From an uncultured Cloacibacillus sp. (GTDB lineage: Bacteria > Synergistota > Synergistia > Synergistales > Synergistaceae), in NCBI GenBank assembly GCA_900545755.1, contig URAG01000050.1:1-16556 (forward strand): a stretch of DNA of 16,556 bases, given 5' to 3'. Below are positions 1-6,131 of this stretch, one piece after another (position 1 is the first letter of the stretch; every line of letters starts with the position of its first letter). Both the position numbers and the translations under genes were made by a program. Below the pieces are notes generated by a model. The model had not been told where the DNA came from. It searched no databases and was given only the letters and a program-made list of their open reading frames with translations.

Positions 1-19
1 GGCGGACGCCGCCCTTTTT
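1..19 (+). terminator. Possible terminator hairpin at the window edge
   Basis: A short GC-rich inverted repeat (GGCGG, loop ACG, CCGCC at 1-13) is followed by a run of T at 15-19. It lies just beyond the stop codon of the minus-strand kinase fragment and could be one half of a bidirectional terminator. The window edge cuts off any further context, so the call is weak. Confidence 0.3.
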
Positions 20-157
20 ACAGGCCCAGCTTCTCCTTCCAGACCTCGCTCAGCAGCGGCAGCAGCTGCTCCATGCGCGGCATGCCGCCCTGCGCGCCAA
101 AGGCGGTGACGGAAAGGGCGGCGGCGGCGTGGCCGACGCGCACCGCATCCTCGAGCG
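18..157 (-). CDS. PfkB-family carbohydrate kinase, C-terminal fragment
   Basis: About 45 residues ending in a TAA stop (18-20) match the C-terminal end of ribokinase/PfkB sugar kinases: an acidic LEDAV start, an alanine-rich helix with AAAALSVT, then FGAQGGMP, corresponding to the family's usual 'AAAALSVTRxGAQxxxP' segment. Everything upstream, including the catalytic GAGD region and ATP-binding sites, is missing. Reading upstream, the frame runs without a stop into a CvpA-like N-terminus, and the change of family occurs between about 152 and 170. I read this as a fragment brought in by a chimeric join and not as a functional gene. The sugar substrate cannot be named. Confidence 0.6.
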
Positions 158-272
158 AAAGCCCCAGCGCCAGCAGGTTCAGCCCCGTGGCCACCGTTCC
201 CCGGTGCAGGCCGACCAGCACCGACAGCGCAAACAGCGCCACGATCGCGTAATCAATCAAATTCAGTCCCAC
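155..272 (-). CDS. cvpA: CvpA family membrane protein, N-terminal fragment
   Basis: The first approximately 39 residues are one hydrophobic helix beginning GLNLIDYAIVALFALSVLVG, followed by HRG. This is the usual start of CvpA/colicin V production-type inner membrane proteins ('NLIDxxIxxxxxxxxxxGxxRG'). I prefer the GTG at 270-272: a GTGGTGATC stretch resembling an extended Shine-Dalgarno lies about six bases upstream, and the alternative GTG at 285-287 lies inside that stretch. The remaining three or so membrane helices are absent because the frame passes into a sugar-kinase C-terminus near 155. In several gut Clostridia cvpA follows a DUF5711 gene, which is the order seen here on the minus strand. 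Confidence 0.6.
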
Positions 273-642
273 GAAAAAGATCACCACTTCCCATGTTGCA
301 ATAAAAACAGAAGGCCGCCTGAGGGGGTGCTTCCTTAATGGGGTATTGCGGAGAGAACAACCCTTCCGTCACAGCTTCGCTGTGCCACCTCCCTCTTCGC
401 ACCACCCCGCCTTCGGCGCGCTGGTGCGAAGGGTACACAGGGGAGGCTTCGGTCGCCGTCTCCTTGGCTCCCCTGTATAAGGGGAGCTGTCCGCGCAGCG
501 GACTGAGGGGTTGCCCCTCTCCGCACCAACCTCTCCCCAGAAAGCTTCTCTCTTCCTGCGCACGCCGCCCCGACCGGCGGCAATCCGCGCAGCCCCCACT
601 CGCGCGGAAACACCTTTGCCGCGCCCCGCGCCCTTTTCCTCC
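273..642. other. Intergenic stretch, 370 bp
   Basis: This gap separates the DUF5711-like gene end from the cvpA start. Its main content is the palindromic repeat at 358-513. The flank at 514-642 is GC-rich and pyrimidine-biased, with a short CCGCC/GGCGG inverted repeat around 567-582. Open frames crossing it on both strands are incompatible with one another and resemble no known protein, so I call no gene here. Confidence 0.6.
358..513. repeat. MITE-like palindromic interspersed repeat, 156 bp
   Basis: The ends are imperfect inverted repeats: CAACCCTTCCGTC at the left, and CAACCCCTCAGTC when the right end is read on the opposite strand. Inside are four nested hairpins: ACAGC/GCTGT (371-383), a perfect 10-bp stem CTTCGCACCA/TGGTGCGAAG (395-404 with 422-431), GCTCCCC/GGGGAGC (467-473 with 481-487) and GTCCGC/GCGGAC (489-494 with 498-503). 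No transposase is encoded. From general knowledge, the right half (GGCTCCCCTGTATAAGGGGA and the following GTCCGC palindrome) matches a repeat scattered through intergenic regions of gut Ruminococcaceae and Lachnospiraceae. It is probably a non-autonomous mobile element or a structured RNA-forming repeat. Confidence 0.7.
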
Positions 643-1050
643 TTATTTCGGCAGGGAAACCAAACGAACTTCTCCCTGCGCACTCAAAAGCAGTTGGTTT
701 TCATTCACCCGCAGCAGCACCCCGTCCGCCGCATAGGGCAGCGAGTAGCTCTGCGTCTTGCCGCCCGAAACCGGCACGCTGTAAAGCGTCTGCCCCGCCA
801 GCCCCCAGACCCTGCCGTTTCCCATCATCAGGTCGGTGCAGCCCGCGTGCATCCTAAGGTCCGTCACCTTCGCGCCCGTGATCACCCGCAGCGCCGTGGC
901 GTCTTTCCCCTGCTCCGACAGTGTCAGCAGCAGGCTCATCTGCTCCGCGCCCGCATAGCAATCGCGCAGCGTCCCGCCGTAGACCTGCACCGTGGCGGCC
1001 GTCGCGTCGCTCGTGCCTGAGGAGTACAGGACCGCGATGTTCTCCAGCTT
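643..1050 (-). CDS. DUF5711-like beta-propeller protein, C-terminal fragment
   Basis: About 135 residues ending at a TAA (643-645) have alternating beta-strand character with repeated short blades such as VQVYGG, ITGAKVTDL, RVWGLAGQTLYSVPV and LLLSAQGEVRLVSL. This suits the C-terminal blades of a membrane-anchored beta-propeller protein. Placement just upstream of cvpA on the same strand matches the DUF5711 - cvpA order known from some gut Firmicutes, and this is the main reason for the family name. The N-terminal half, which would carry the membrane anchor, is missing: the frame leaves the family near 1050, where a waaA fragment begins on the other strand. An ATG at 1084-1086 exists but lies inside the waaA sequence and is not a real start. 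Confidence 0.5.
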   Translation of the reverse strand, partial: KLENIAVLYSSGTSDATAATVQVYGGTLRDCYAGAEQMSLLLTLSEQGKDATALRVITGAKVTDLRMHAGCTDLMMGNGRVWGLAGQTLYSVPVSGGKTQSYSLPYAADGVLLRVNENQLLLSAQGEVRLVSLPK

Positions 1051-1065
1051 GACCGCCGGTTGGGA
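1045..1065. other. Probable chimeric junction between unrelated genomes
   Basis: To the left, the minus strand encodes the interior of a DUF5711-like protein. To the right, the plus strand encodes the interior of waaA. Both genes are cut within about 20 bases of each other, with no transposon end, tRNA or repeat at the joint. Codon style changes abruptly: waaA shows three ATA isoleucine codons within seven codons at 1071-1088, whereas isoleucines on the left are ATC. This suggests a misjoined assembly. Confidence 0.75.
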
Positions 1066-1426
1066 TGTGCTGATAATAGACCGCATAGGCGTGCTCTTCG
1101 ACCTCTACGGTACGGCGCGTTCCGCGTTCGTCGGCGGAAGCTTCGCCGATAAGGGAGGGCAGAACATCCTTGAGCCCTTCTCGTGGGGCGTTCCAGTACA
1201 ATATGGCCCGCACATGGAGGACTTCGCGCACGCATCGCGCGCCTTCCTCGCTATGGGCGCGGCCTCGCAGGTCTCGGACGAAGACGGCCTGGCGTGCGCA
1301 TGGCTCGCCGTCGCTGAAGAGGGCGAGAGCGGGCGCGAAAAATGGCTCGCCCTGAGCCGCGAATACTTCGACAAATCGCGCGGCGCGTCCGCGCGCACGT
1401 GGAAAATCATAAAAAAATATCTCTGA
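1056..1426 (+). CDS. waaA: 3-deoxy-D-manno-octulosonic acid transferase (WaaA/KdtA), C-terminal fragment
   Basis: About 122 residues match the C-terminal Rossmann lobe of the GT-B Kdo transferase, which attaches Kdo from CMP-Kdo to lipid A at the inner face of the cytoplasmic membrane. Visible marks are the DxxGxLxxLY-type segment (VLIIDRIGVLFDLYG), the family hallmark FVGGSFADKGGQNILEP (usual form FVGGS..xxGGHNxLEP) and PVQYGPHMEDF. In this copy the usual His of GGHN is Gln. Full-length proteins are about 420-430 residues, so roughly 300 N-terminal residues, including the acceptor-binding lobe, are missing at the junction near 1050. The TGA stop at 1424-1426 is native. It is followed after 21 bases by an unknown gene and then kdsB, which makes the Kdo precursor, so context supports the call. 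Confidence 0.85.
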
Positions 1427-1447
1427 ACGGAAGCGGAGGAAAGAAAA

Positions 1448-2659
1448 ATGGCAATTAACCGCGGACTAATAGAGGAATTCTACAACGGACTCGACGAACG
1501 CTCGCGCGAAGCTCTCGACGCGGCGGTAAGCAAGGTGGTCGAGGCTAAAAAGCGCGGGGGCAAGGTAGCCGTAGTCACAGGCAGCGGCCCTAACCTCCAC
1601 GAGGGCGTCACGACTCTCATCGCAGAGCTAATAACAAAGGGCGTCGTCGACGGTGTCACGACGAGCTCAGCCGTCGTCAACCACGAGATGGGCGGCGCGC
1701 TCGACCGCGTCAAGATGTGCGGAGCGGCGCAGCTCGGCATGGACGAGGAGAAGATGCCGCGCGGCAACGTCTTCGAGTTCACCGACATGACCGACGAAGA
1801 GCTCGACGAGCTCGGAAAAGAAATGCTGCTCGACCGCGCGCTGCTCGCGAAGCGCCGCGACGCCGAGGGGCACATGGTCATCAAGGCAGCGGCTAACATG
1901 GCCTACCCGATGGGGTTGCGCACAGAGAAGCTCGCTGAGGAGATACTCTCGCTTTGCCGCCAGTCCGGCCTGCCATTCGAGACGATAGCGGGCTGGGGCT
2001 GCGACCAGCGCACGATGCTCGGCGCGGGCGCGGAAAAGGGCGTCCCCGTCCTCGTCACCATACCGCAGCTCGTCGGCGGCGGCCACGTCGGCCTCTCTGT
2101 CGGAGACAGCATCCCAGTCGCGGAGCGCTCGCGCCGTATCGCGGACATGCTCGGCTCCGCCGACGTTATAATCGAGTCCGCCGTCGCTCTGACGCAGGAA
2201 ATCCACGACGGCCCGTTCGAGACCTACACTGGCCACGGCATTTGGTCGTGGTGGCAGGGACAGCCTGTCTACAGCCTCAGGGAAAAGACGCTCGTGCGCT
2301 TCGACCTCGATGAAAACCTCCGCCGCGCGCAGGATCTCCAGAAATCCAGCGCAATGATACAAGAAGCGATCGACAAGGGGCTGCCGAAGACGAAAATTTC
2401 AAAAATCCCGTTCCGCATGGAGATGTCCGCCTTCGCGCGCCACGAGGGAAGTCTTCCCGTCATCGGCGACATAGGTATGATATGGCCGGTCTTCGCGCTG
2501 CGCATAGCGGACTCCCTCGGCATCGAGCTTGAGTTCATGAGCTACAAGCAGGAGACCGATGACGGCAAGGCTATGCGCGAGTGGATAGTTAAGAACGTGA
2601 AGCCGCTCGACCGCGAAAAGATGCTGCGGAAGTTCCGCGAGTGGAAAGCCGCGCGCTAA
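1448..2659 (+). CDS. Conserved hypothetical protein in Kdo cluster (deoxyhypusine synthase-like fold possible)
   Basis: The ATG has a strong Shine-Dalgarno (GGAGGA, 1435-1440, spacing 7). The 403-residue product has no signal peptide or membrane helix and is probably cytoplasmic. I do not recognise a named family. Visible blocks are VVTGSGPNLHEG (42-53), which could form a glycine-rich nucleotide-binding loop, GVVDGVTTSSAVVNHEMGG (65-83), RGNVFEFTD (105-113), GWGCDQRTMLGAGAEKGVPV (182-201), GGGHVGLSVGD (210-220) and HGIWSWWQGQ (263-272). The 'TTSxxVxxHE' and 'xxxAxxxGVPV' segments loosely recall the NAD-binding core of deoxyhypusine synthase, but its catalytic-lysine region is not apparent, so this is a weak fold-level guess. 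It sits between waaA and kdsB with 1-bp spacing to kdsB, so it is almost certainly co-transcribed and may serve Kdo or LPS-core metabolism. Confidence 0.7.
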   Translation: MAINRGLIEEFYNGLDERSREALDAAVSKVVEAKKRGGKVAVVTGSGPNLHEGVTTLIAELITKGVVDGVTTSSAVVNHEMGGALDRVKMCGAAQLGMDEEKMPRGNVFEFTDMTDEELDELGKEMLLDRALLAKRRDAEGHMVIKAAANMAYPMGLRTEKLAEEILSLCRQSGLPFETIAGWGCDQRTMLGAGAEKGVPVLVTIPQLVGGGHVGLSVGDSIPVAERSRRIADMLGSADVIIESAVALTQEIHDGPFETYTGHGIWSWWQGQPVYSLREKTLVRFDLDENLRRAQDLQKSSAMIQEAIDKGLPKTKISKIPFRMEMSAFARHEGSLPVIGDIGMIWPVFALRIADSLGIELEFMSYKQETDDGKAMREWIVKNVKPLDREKMLRKFREWKAAR

Positions 2660-2660
2660 G

Positions 2661-3416
2661 ATGACACATCCTAAAATCCTCGGGGTCATCCCCGCGCGCT
2701 ACGCTTCGTCGAGGCTTCCAGGCAAGCCGCTGCTAGAGATCGGCGGCAAGACGATGCTCGAACACGTCTACCGCCGCGCATGCGCCTCCGGCGTATTCTT
2801 CCGCGTCATAATAGCGACAGACGACAACAGAATATACGACGCAGCGGAGAAGTTCGGCGGCGACGTCGCTATGACGCGCGCCGACCACCCGGACGGATCA
2901 AGCCGCGCCGCCGAGATAGCCGCAAAGATCGACACCGACTACGTAATCAACATACAGGGCGACGAGCCTATGCTCGACCCGCGCATGCTCGGCGAACTTG
3001 CGCACGGTCTCACAGCCGACCCTGGAGCGGATTCGGCGACCGTATGCGTCCCGATAACAAAAGAAGAGGATTTCAACAACCCGAACATAGTCAAAGTCGT
3101 CCGAGCGCAGAACGGGCGCGCGCTCTACTTCAGCCGCTCGCCTATACCGTTCCCAAGAAATCAGGCGGGATGCCCCGTGTGGGAGCACCTCGGCATATAC
3201 GCATTCACGAAAGAATTTCTGCTGAAATTCGTATCGCTTCCGCCGACGCCGCTGATGCAGACAGAGAGTCTCGAACAGCTTCGAATACTTGAACACGGCT
3301 ACTCTATGACCGTCATTCCGACGAAATATCCCTCCGAAGGGCCGAACGTCAACACACTTGAAGACCTCGAAGAGGTGCGCAGGATATTTGCGCAGAGGAA
3401 AAACGAAGAGAAATGA
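2661..3416 (+). CDS. kdsB: 3-deoxy-manno-octulosonate cytidylyltransferase (CMP-Kdo synthetase)
   Basis: This cytoplasmic enzyme activates Kdo with CTP to CMP-Kdo, the donor used by WaaA. The 251-residue protein is of normal length. It has the N-terminal nucleotide-binding signature VIPARYASSRLPGKPL (9-24), the metal/CTP-binding NIQGDEP (97-103), HPDGSSRAAE (76-85), SRSPIPFPR, and the C-terminal LGIYAF...LPPTPLMQTESLEQLRILE block followed by VNTLEDLEEVR. All are typical of KdsB. The ATG lies one base after the stop of the unknown gene. The stop overlaps the next start (ATGA at 3413-3416), indicating translational coupling. Position immediately downstream of waaA and the unknown gene supports a Kdo/LPS operon. 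Confidence 0.95.
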   Translation: MTHPKILGVIPARYASSRLPGKPLLEIGGKTMLEHVYRRACASGVFFRVIIATDDNRIYDAAEKFGGDVAMTRADHPDGSSRAAEIAAKIDTDYVINIQGDEPMLDPRMLGELAHGLTADPGADSATVCVPITKEEDFNNPNIVKVVRAQNGRALYFSRSPIPFPRNQAGCPVWEHLGIYAFTKEFLLKFVSLPPTPLMQTESLEQLRILEHGYSMTVIPTKYPSEGPNVNTLEDLEEVRRIFAQRKNEEK

Positions 3417-4585
3417 CGGCAGGCGACGCGCTCAAGGTAATCGTCATACTGAGCGAGGAAATCCGCGGACACGTCAATCAGAGCCGCGGCGTAGCCTACT
3501 GGCTTTCCCGGCTTACAGGGGCTGAGGTGCTCGAGGCTGAAGTGCCGCAGCTTACCGGCACGGCGAAGGCGCGCGCCAAATCGTCGTCAAAGACGCTGCT
3601 CGGCGGCACGAGACGCGACGCGCGCGACTGGCTCGCAGCTAACGGCGGCGAGCAGCTCGTCCGCCGCGTCGGGCAATGGTTCGCGGAGCGCGGCGTGCAG
3701 GAGGGTGCTGGGGCGGCGCTTATACTCTCAGCAGGAAGCACGCCGGCCCCGTACAACATCGCGCTCGGCTACATATGGCGCTGTGCCTGCGCGACGATAA
3801 TGACGCCGAGCGTCCTAGGCACTGAGCCGTTCGATTACGCGATAGTGCCGGAGCACGATTATCCGGAGCGCAAGCCTAACGTCTTCGTCACGCTCGGCTC
3901 GCCGAACAACGTCGTAAAAGAAAATTTAAAAAAAGAGGCCGAAGCGCTGCTCGCGTCGCATCATTCAGACGCCGCCGAAAAATGGTCGATACTCATCGGA
4001 GGCGACGACGCGAACTATGAAATAACGGCGGATTGGGTGAAGAAACAGGTAGGCCAAATACTGAACCTCGCAGAGCACGCGGGGGCCGACGTCTTTATCA
4101 CGACTTCGCGCCGCACGAGCGACGCCGCCTCAAAAATGGTGAAGACGCTCGCCTCGCATTCGCAGCGCGTAAAATACCTGCTCATCGCCGCGGAGGACGC
4201 CTTCAACCCGATTCCCGCGATGCTCGGATTCTCGACCGAGGTATTCTGCACCGAAGATTCCGTCAACATGGTCTCCGAGACTATAACTGGAGGCCACCGC
4301 GCCGTGTTGATGCGCGTCGGCCACAAAAAGGGGATCAAAAGCCTGCTGCAACGCCTCACCGCCTCGCTCGTAAACTCCGGCGCGATACAGCCGAATATGC
4401 TGTGGGGCATACCTAAGTTTGACCTTGTCTTCGACCACTTTGCGCACGGCGGCGTACTCGTCGAGTACGGCGACTGGCTGCGGCTGCGCCGCGACGGCGC
4501 GGACGGAGGAGCGGAGGAAGCCGAGGACTTCAACGAAGCGCGCCGCGCCGCGCGCTGGATTTACGACAACTGGAAATTCTCATAA
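3413..4585 (+). CDS. ELM1-domain (DUF1022-like) putative glycosyltransferase
   Basis: This 390-residue protein starts in an ATGA overlap with kdsB. It has the layout of bacterial 'mitochondrial fission ELM1' family proteins, thought to be GT-B-like glycosyltransferases: an N-terminal GHVNQSRGVA motif (19-28, family form GxxNQ), a GSPNNV linker (162-167), IGGDDANYE (196-203, start of the second Rossmann domain), the FITTSRRT motif (228-235) and the donor-site-like TEDSVNMVSE (280-289). The PSVLG and YAIVPEHD segments (132-148) are also family-typical. No signal peptide or obvious membrane helix is present. Location at the end of a Kdo/LPS cluster suggests it adds or modifies a core sugar; donor and acceptor are unknown. 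The C-terminus is acidic, with EE-rich residues before ARRAARWIYDNW. Confidence 0.8.
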   Translation: MTAGDALKVIVILSEEIRGHVNQSRGVAYWLSRLTGAEVLEAEVPQLTGTAKARAKSSSKTLLGGTRRDARDWLAANGGEQLVRRVGQWFAERGVQEGAGAALILSAGSTPAPYNIALGYIWRCACATIMTPSVLGTEPFDYAIVPEHDYPERKPNVFVTLGSPNNVVKENLKKEAEALLASHHSDAAEKWSILIGGDDANYEITADWVKKQVGQILNLAEHAGADVFITTSRRTSDAASKMVKTLASHSQRVKYLLIAAEDAFNPIPAMLGFSTEVFCTEDSVNMVSETITGGHRAVLMRVGHKKGIKSLLQRLTASLVNSGAIQPNMLWGIPKFDLVFDHFAHGGVLVEYGDWLRLRRDGADGGAEEAEDFNEARRAARWIYDNWKFS

Positions 4586-4601
4586 AAATCACAAAAAGCT
4601 G

Positions 4602-4610
4602 TGCTATAAT
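4602..4610 (+). promoter_or_regulatory. Extended -10 promoter for the rhodanese gene
   Basis: TGCTATAAT is a perfect TATAAT (4605-4610) with the TGn extension directly upstream. It lies 64 bases before the ATG of the exported rhodanese and 16 bases after the ELM1 gene stop. No good -35 box stands 16-18 bases upstream, which the extended -10 could compensate for. It suggests that the rhodanese gene is transcribed separately from the LPS cluster. Confidence 0.6.
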
Positions 4611-4651
4611 CCGCAAAACTTGCGGGAAACGAACAAACCGGCGCAGGCCGG
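4611..4651 (+). other. Two small hairpins in the predicted 5' leader
   Basis: Just after the -10 box lie CCGCAA-AAC-TTGCGG (4611-4625) and CCGGC-GCAG-GCCGG (4638-4651), both perfect inverted repeats. A T-run follows neither, so they are not obvious terminators. They could stabilise the leader RNA or form a protein-binding site. The ribosome binding site AGGA (4663-4666) lies outside both. Confidence 0.4.
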
Positions 4652-4674
4652 GATTAAAAGAAAGGACTGGTAAT

Positions 4675-6066
4675 ATGAAGAAACTCTTAACGCTGGTACT
4701 CGCCGCCTCGATGATAGCGGGAGCCTCACAGTTTGCGCTCGCGGCTGAAGACGACGCCGCAAGCTCGATAATGGCTCAGATAAACTCCTTCAAGGCGACT
4801 AACCAGGAGAAGACCGGCGGAAATGTATCGAAGGATGAGGCTGAAACCAAGGCTCCCGCCCCTGCAGAAGAGAGCGAAGCGCCAGAGCAGGCTCAGCCTT
4901 CGCAGTCGGCGGAAACGTCCGAGACGCCCAACCCAGCCGCGGCCGCAGTCGACCAGATAGTGCGCGAAGCAGCGGCTAAGGCCGAGCAGGAGACTGGCAA
5001 CGCAGGCAACAACCGTGGCGTAGTAGCTGCACAGGCGGAGGAGTCGGCGCCGGAGCCGCAGCAGGCCGCGCCTGCAGCCGAGGCTCAGCCAGCGGACGAA
5101 TCTTCTTCCAAGCCTGCTACAGTCCAGGTCCCCGCACAGCCCGCAGCCTCGGCCGCAGCCCAGGCGGCTCCTGCCGATTCCGCAGAAGTTCCAGCCGGCC
5201 GTCCGCTGAACCCCTCGCCGATGCAGGCCGGAGCGCTGGAGACTAGAGAAAACCTCCTGGTCAGTGCCGACTGGCTCAAGGCCAACCTCAAAAACGTCGT
5301 GCTCATCGACTCGCGCCCCGAGAGCCTCTATCTCGGCGGACACATCCCTGGAGCCGTCAACGCGCCGTGGACCTATTTCGCGAACATGAACGCAAAGCAA
5401 GGCACAGACAAATGGGGCGTCATCTGGCCTGAGGCGACGATGGCGAAGCGTATAGGCGCGCTCGGAGTCAACGGTAAGAAGACCGTAATCGCCTACTGCG
5501 ACGCCGGCGGCTGGGGACAGAGCGGCTGGACGCTCTGGATACTCCGCCAGGCTGGAATTAAGAACGCAAAGATACTGGAAGGCGGCATAGGCGCGTGGAA
5601 GGCTGCGGGAGGGAAGCTCGCGAAGGATAAGGTCAAGGCAAAGACAGTCGCTTTCACGATAAGCAAGTATGTGCCGAACTACACGGCGACGACTCAGTGG
5701 ATAAACGACAACCTTGGCAAACAGGGTCTCGCAATCATCGACGTGCGCACGCAGCCTGAATTCGACGGAAAGATCCGCCCGTTCCAGGAAAAGCGCGCAG
5801 GACATCTCCCCGGCGCGATCAACATCTCGCGCGAGAACTTCGTGACCGAGCAGGGACATTTCAAGAGCGTTGAGGAAGTTACAGCGCTGCTCGCTCCCTA
5901 TGGGATAACAACCGATACGGAGATAGTCGTTTACGACACGGCGGGCGTCCGCTCGGCCTTCGTGACGATGCTTCTGCGTTACGCAGGCTTCCATAAGAGC
6001 CAGAGCTACGACGCGGGCTTCCAGGCCTGGGCCGGCAACCCTGACCTCCCGATCGTAAAGCCATAA
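4675..6066 (+). CDS. Exported tandem-rhodanese protein (sulfurtransferase-like)
   Basis: The 463-residue protein opens with a Sec signal peptide (KK, hydrophobic core, ALA-A cleavage near residue 23-24), so it is periplasmic or cell-surface. Residues 25-190 are a low-complexity Ala/Glu/Pro/Gln linker. Rhodanese domain 1 (about 193-315) has IDSRPESLYLGGHIPGAVN (211-229) and an active-site loop with Cys275 (YCDAGGWGQSG). Domain 2 (about 335-460) has IDVRTQPEF, GHLPGAIN and the loop YDTAGVRS, where Asp421 stands in the catalytic Cys position (GAC codon). In SseA/TST-type enzymes the catalytic Cys is normally in the C-terminal domain, so this arrangement is reversed. It could be a thiosulfate or mercaptopyruvate sulfurtransferase or a sulfur-binding protein; the substrate is unknown. 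It has its own promoter and terminator and appears monocistronic. Confidence 0.85.
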   Translation: MKKLLTLVLAASMIAGASQFALAAEDDAASSIMAQINSFKATNQEKTGGNVSKDEAETKAPAPAEESEAPEQAQPSQSAETSETPNPAAAAVDQIVREAAAKAEQETGNAGNNRGVVAAQAEESAPEPQQAAPAAEAQPADESSSKPATVQVPAQPAASAAAQAAPADSAEVPAGRPLNPSPMQAGALETRENLLVSADWLKANLKNVVLIDSRPESLYLGGHIPGAVNAPWTYFANMNAKQGTDKWGVIWPEATMAKRIGALGVNGKKTVIAYCDAGGWGQSGWTLWILRQAGIKNAKILEGGIGAWKAAGGKLAKDKVKAKTVAFTISKYVPNYTATTQWINDNLGKQGLAIIDVRTQPEFDGKIRPFQEKRAGHLPGAINISRENFVTEQGHFKSVEEVTALLAPYGITTDTEIVVYDTAGVRSAFVTMLLRYAGFHKSQSYDAGFQAWAGNPDLPIVKP

Positions 6067-6099
6067 GCGCTTCGTAGGAAAAACGAAGAATATTACGAA

Positions 6100-6131
6100 G
6101 CCGCCGCGCCGTAAGGACGCGGCGGCTTTTT
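6100..6131 (+). terminator. Rho-independent terminator after the rhodanese gene
   Basis: A perfect 9-bp stem GCCGCCGCG (6100-6108) pairs with CGCGGCGGC (6118-6126). It is extended by CC/GG with one bulged base, has a GTAA loop and is followed by TTTTT (6127-6131). It begins 33 bases after the stop codon. Confidence 0.85.

Noticed and set aside
338..736. Plus-strand open frame through the palindromic repeat
   Set aside because: The product is a translation of the repeat and of antisense DUF5711 sequence, rich in Pro, Arg and Ser, with no conserved features.
992..1055. ATG at 992 as the start of the waaA-like protein
   Set aside because: Residues before about position 1056 do not fit WaaA and are antisense to the DUF5711-like gene; the frame is open across the chimeric joint by chance.
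1667..2362. Minus-strand open frame of 231 codons opposite the unknown Kdo-cluster gene
   Set aside because: It is a shadow of a well-supported plus-strand gene and has no recognisable motif or ribosome site.
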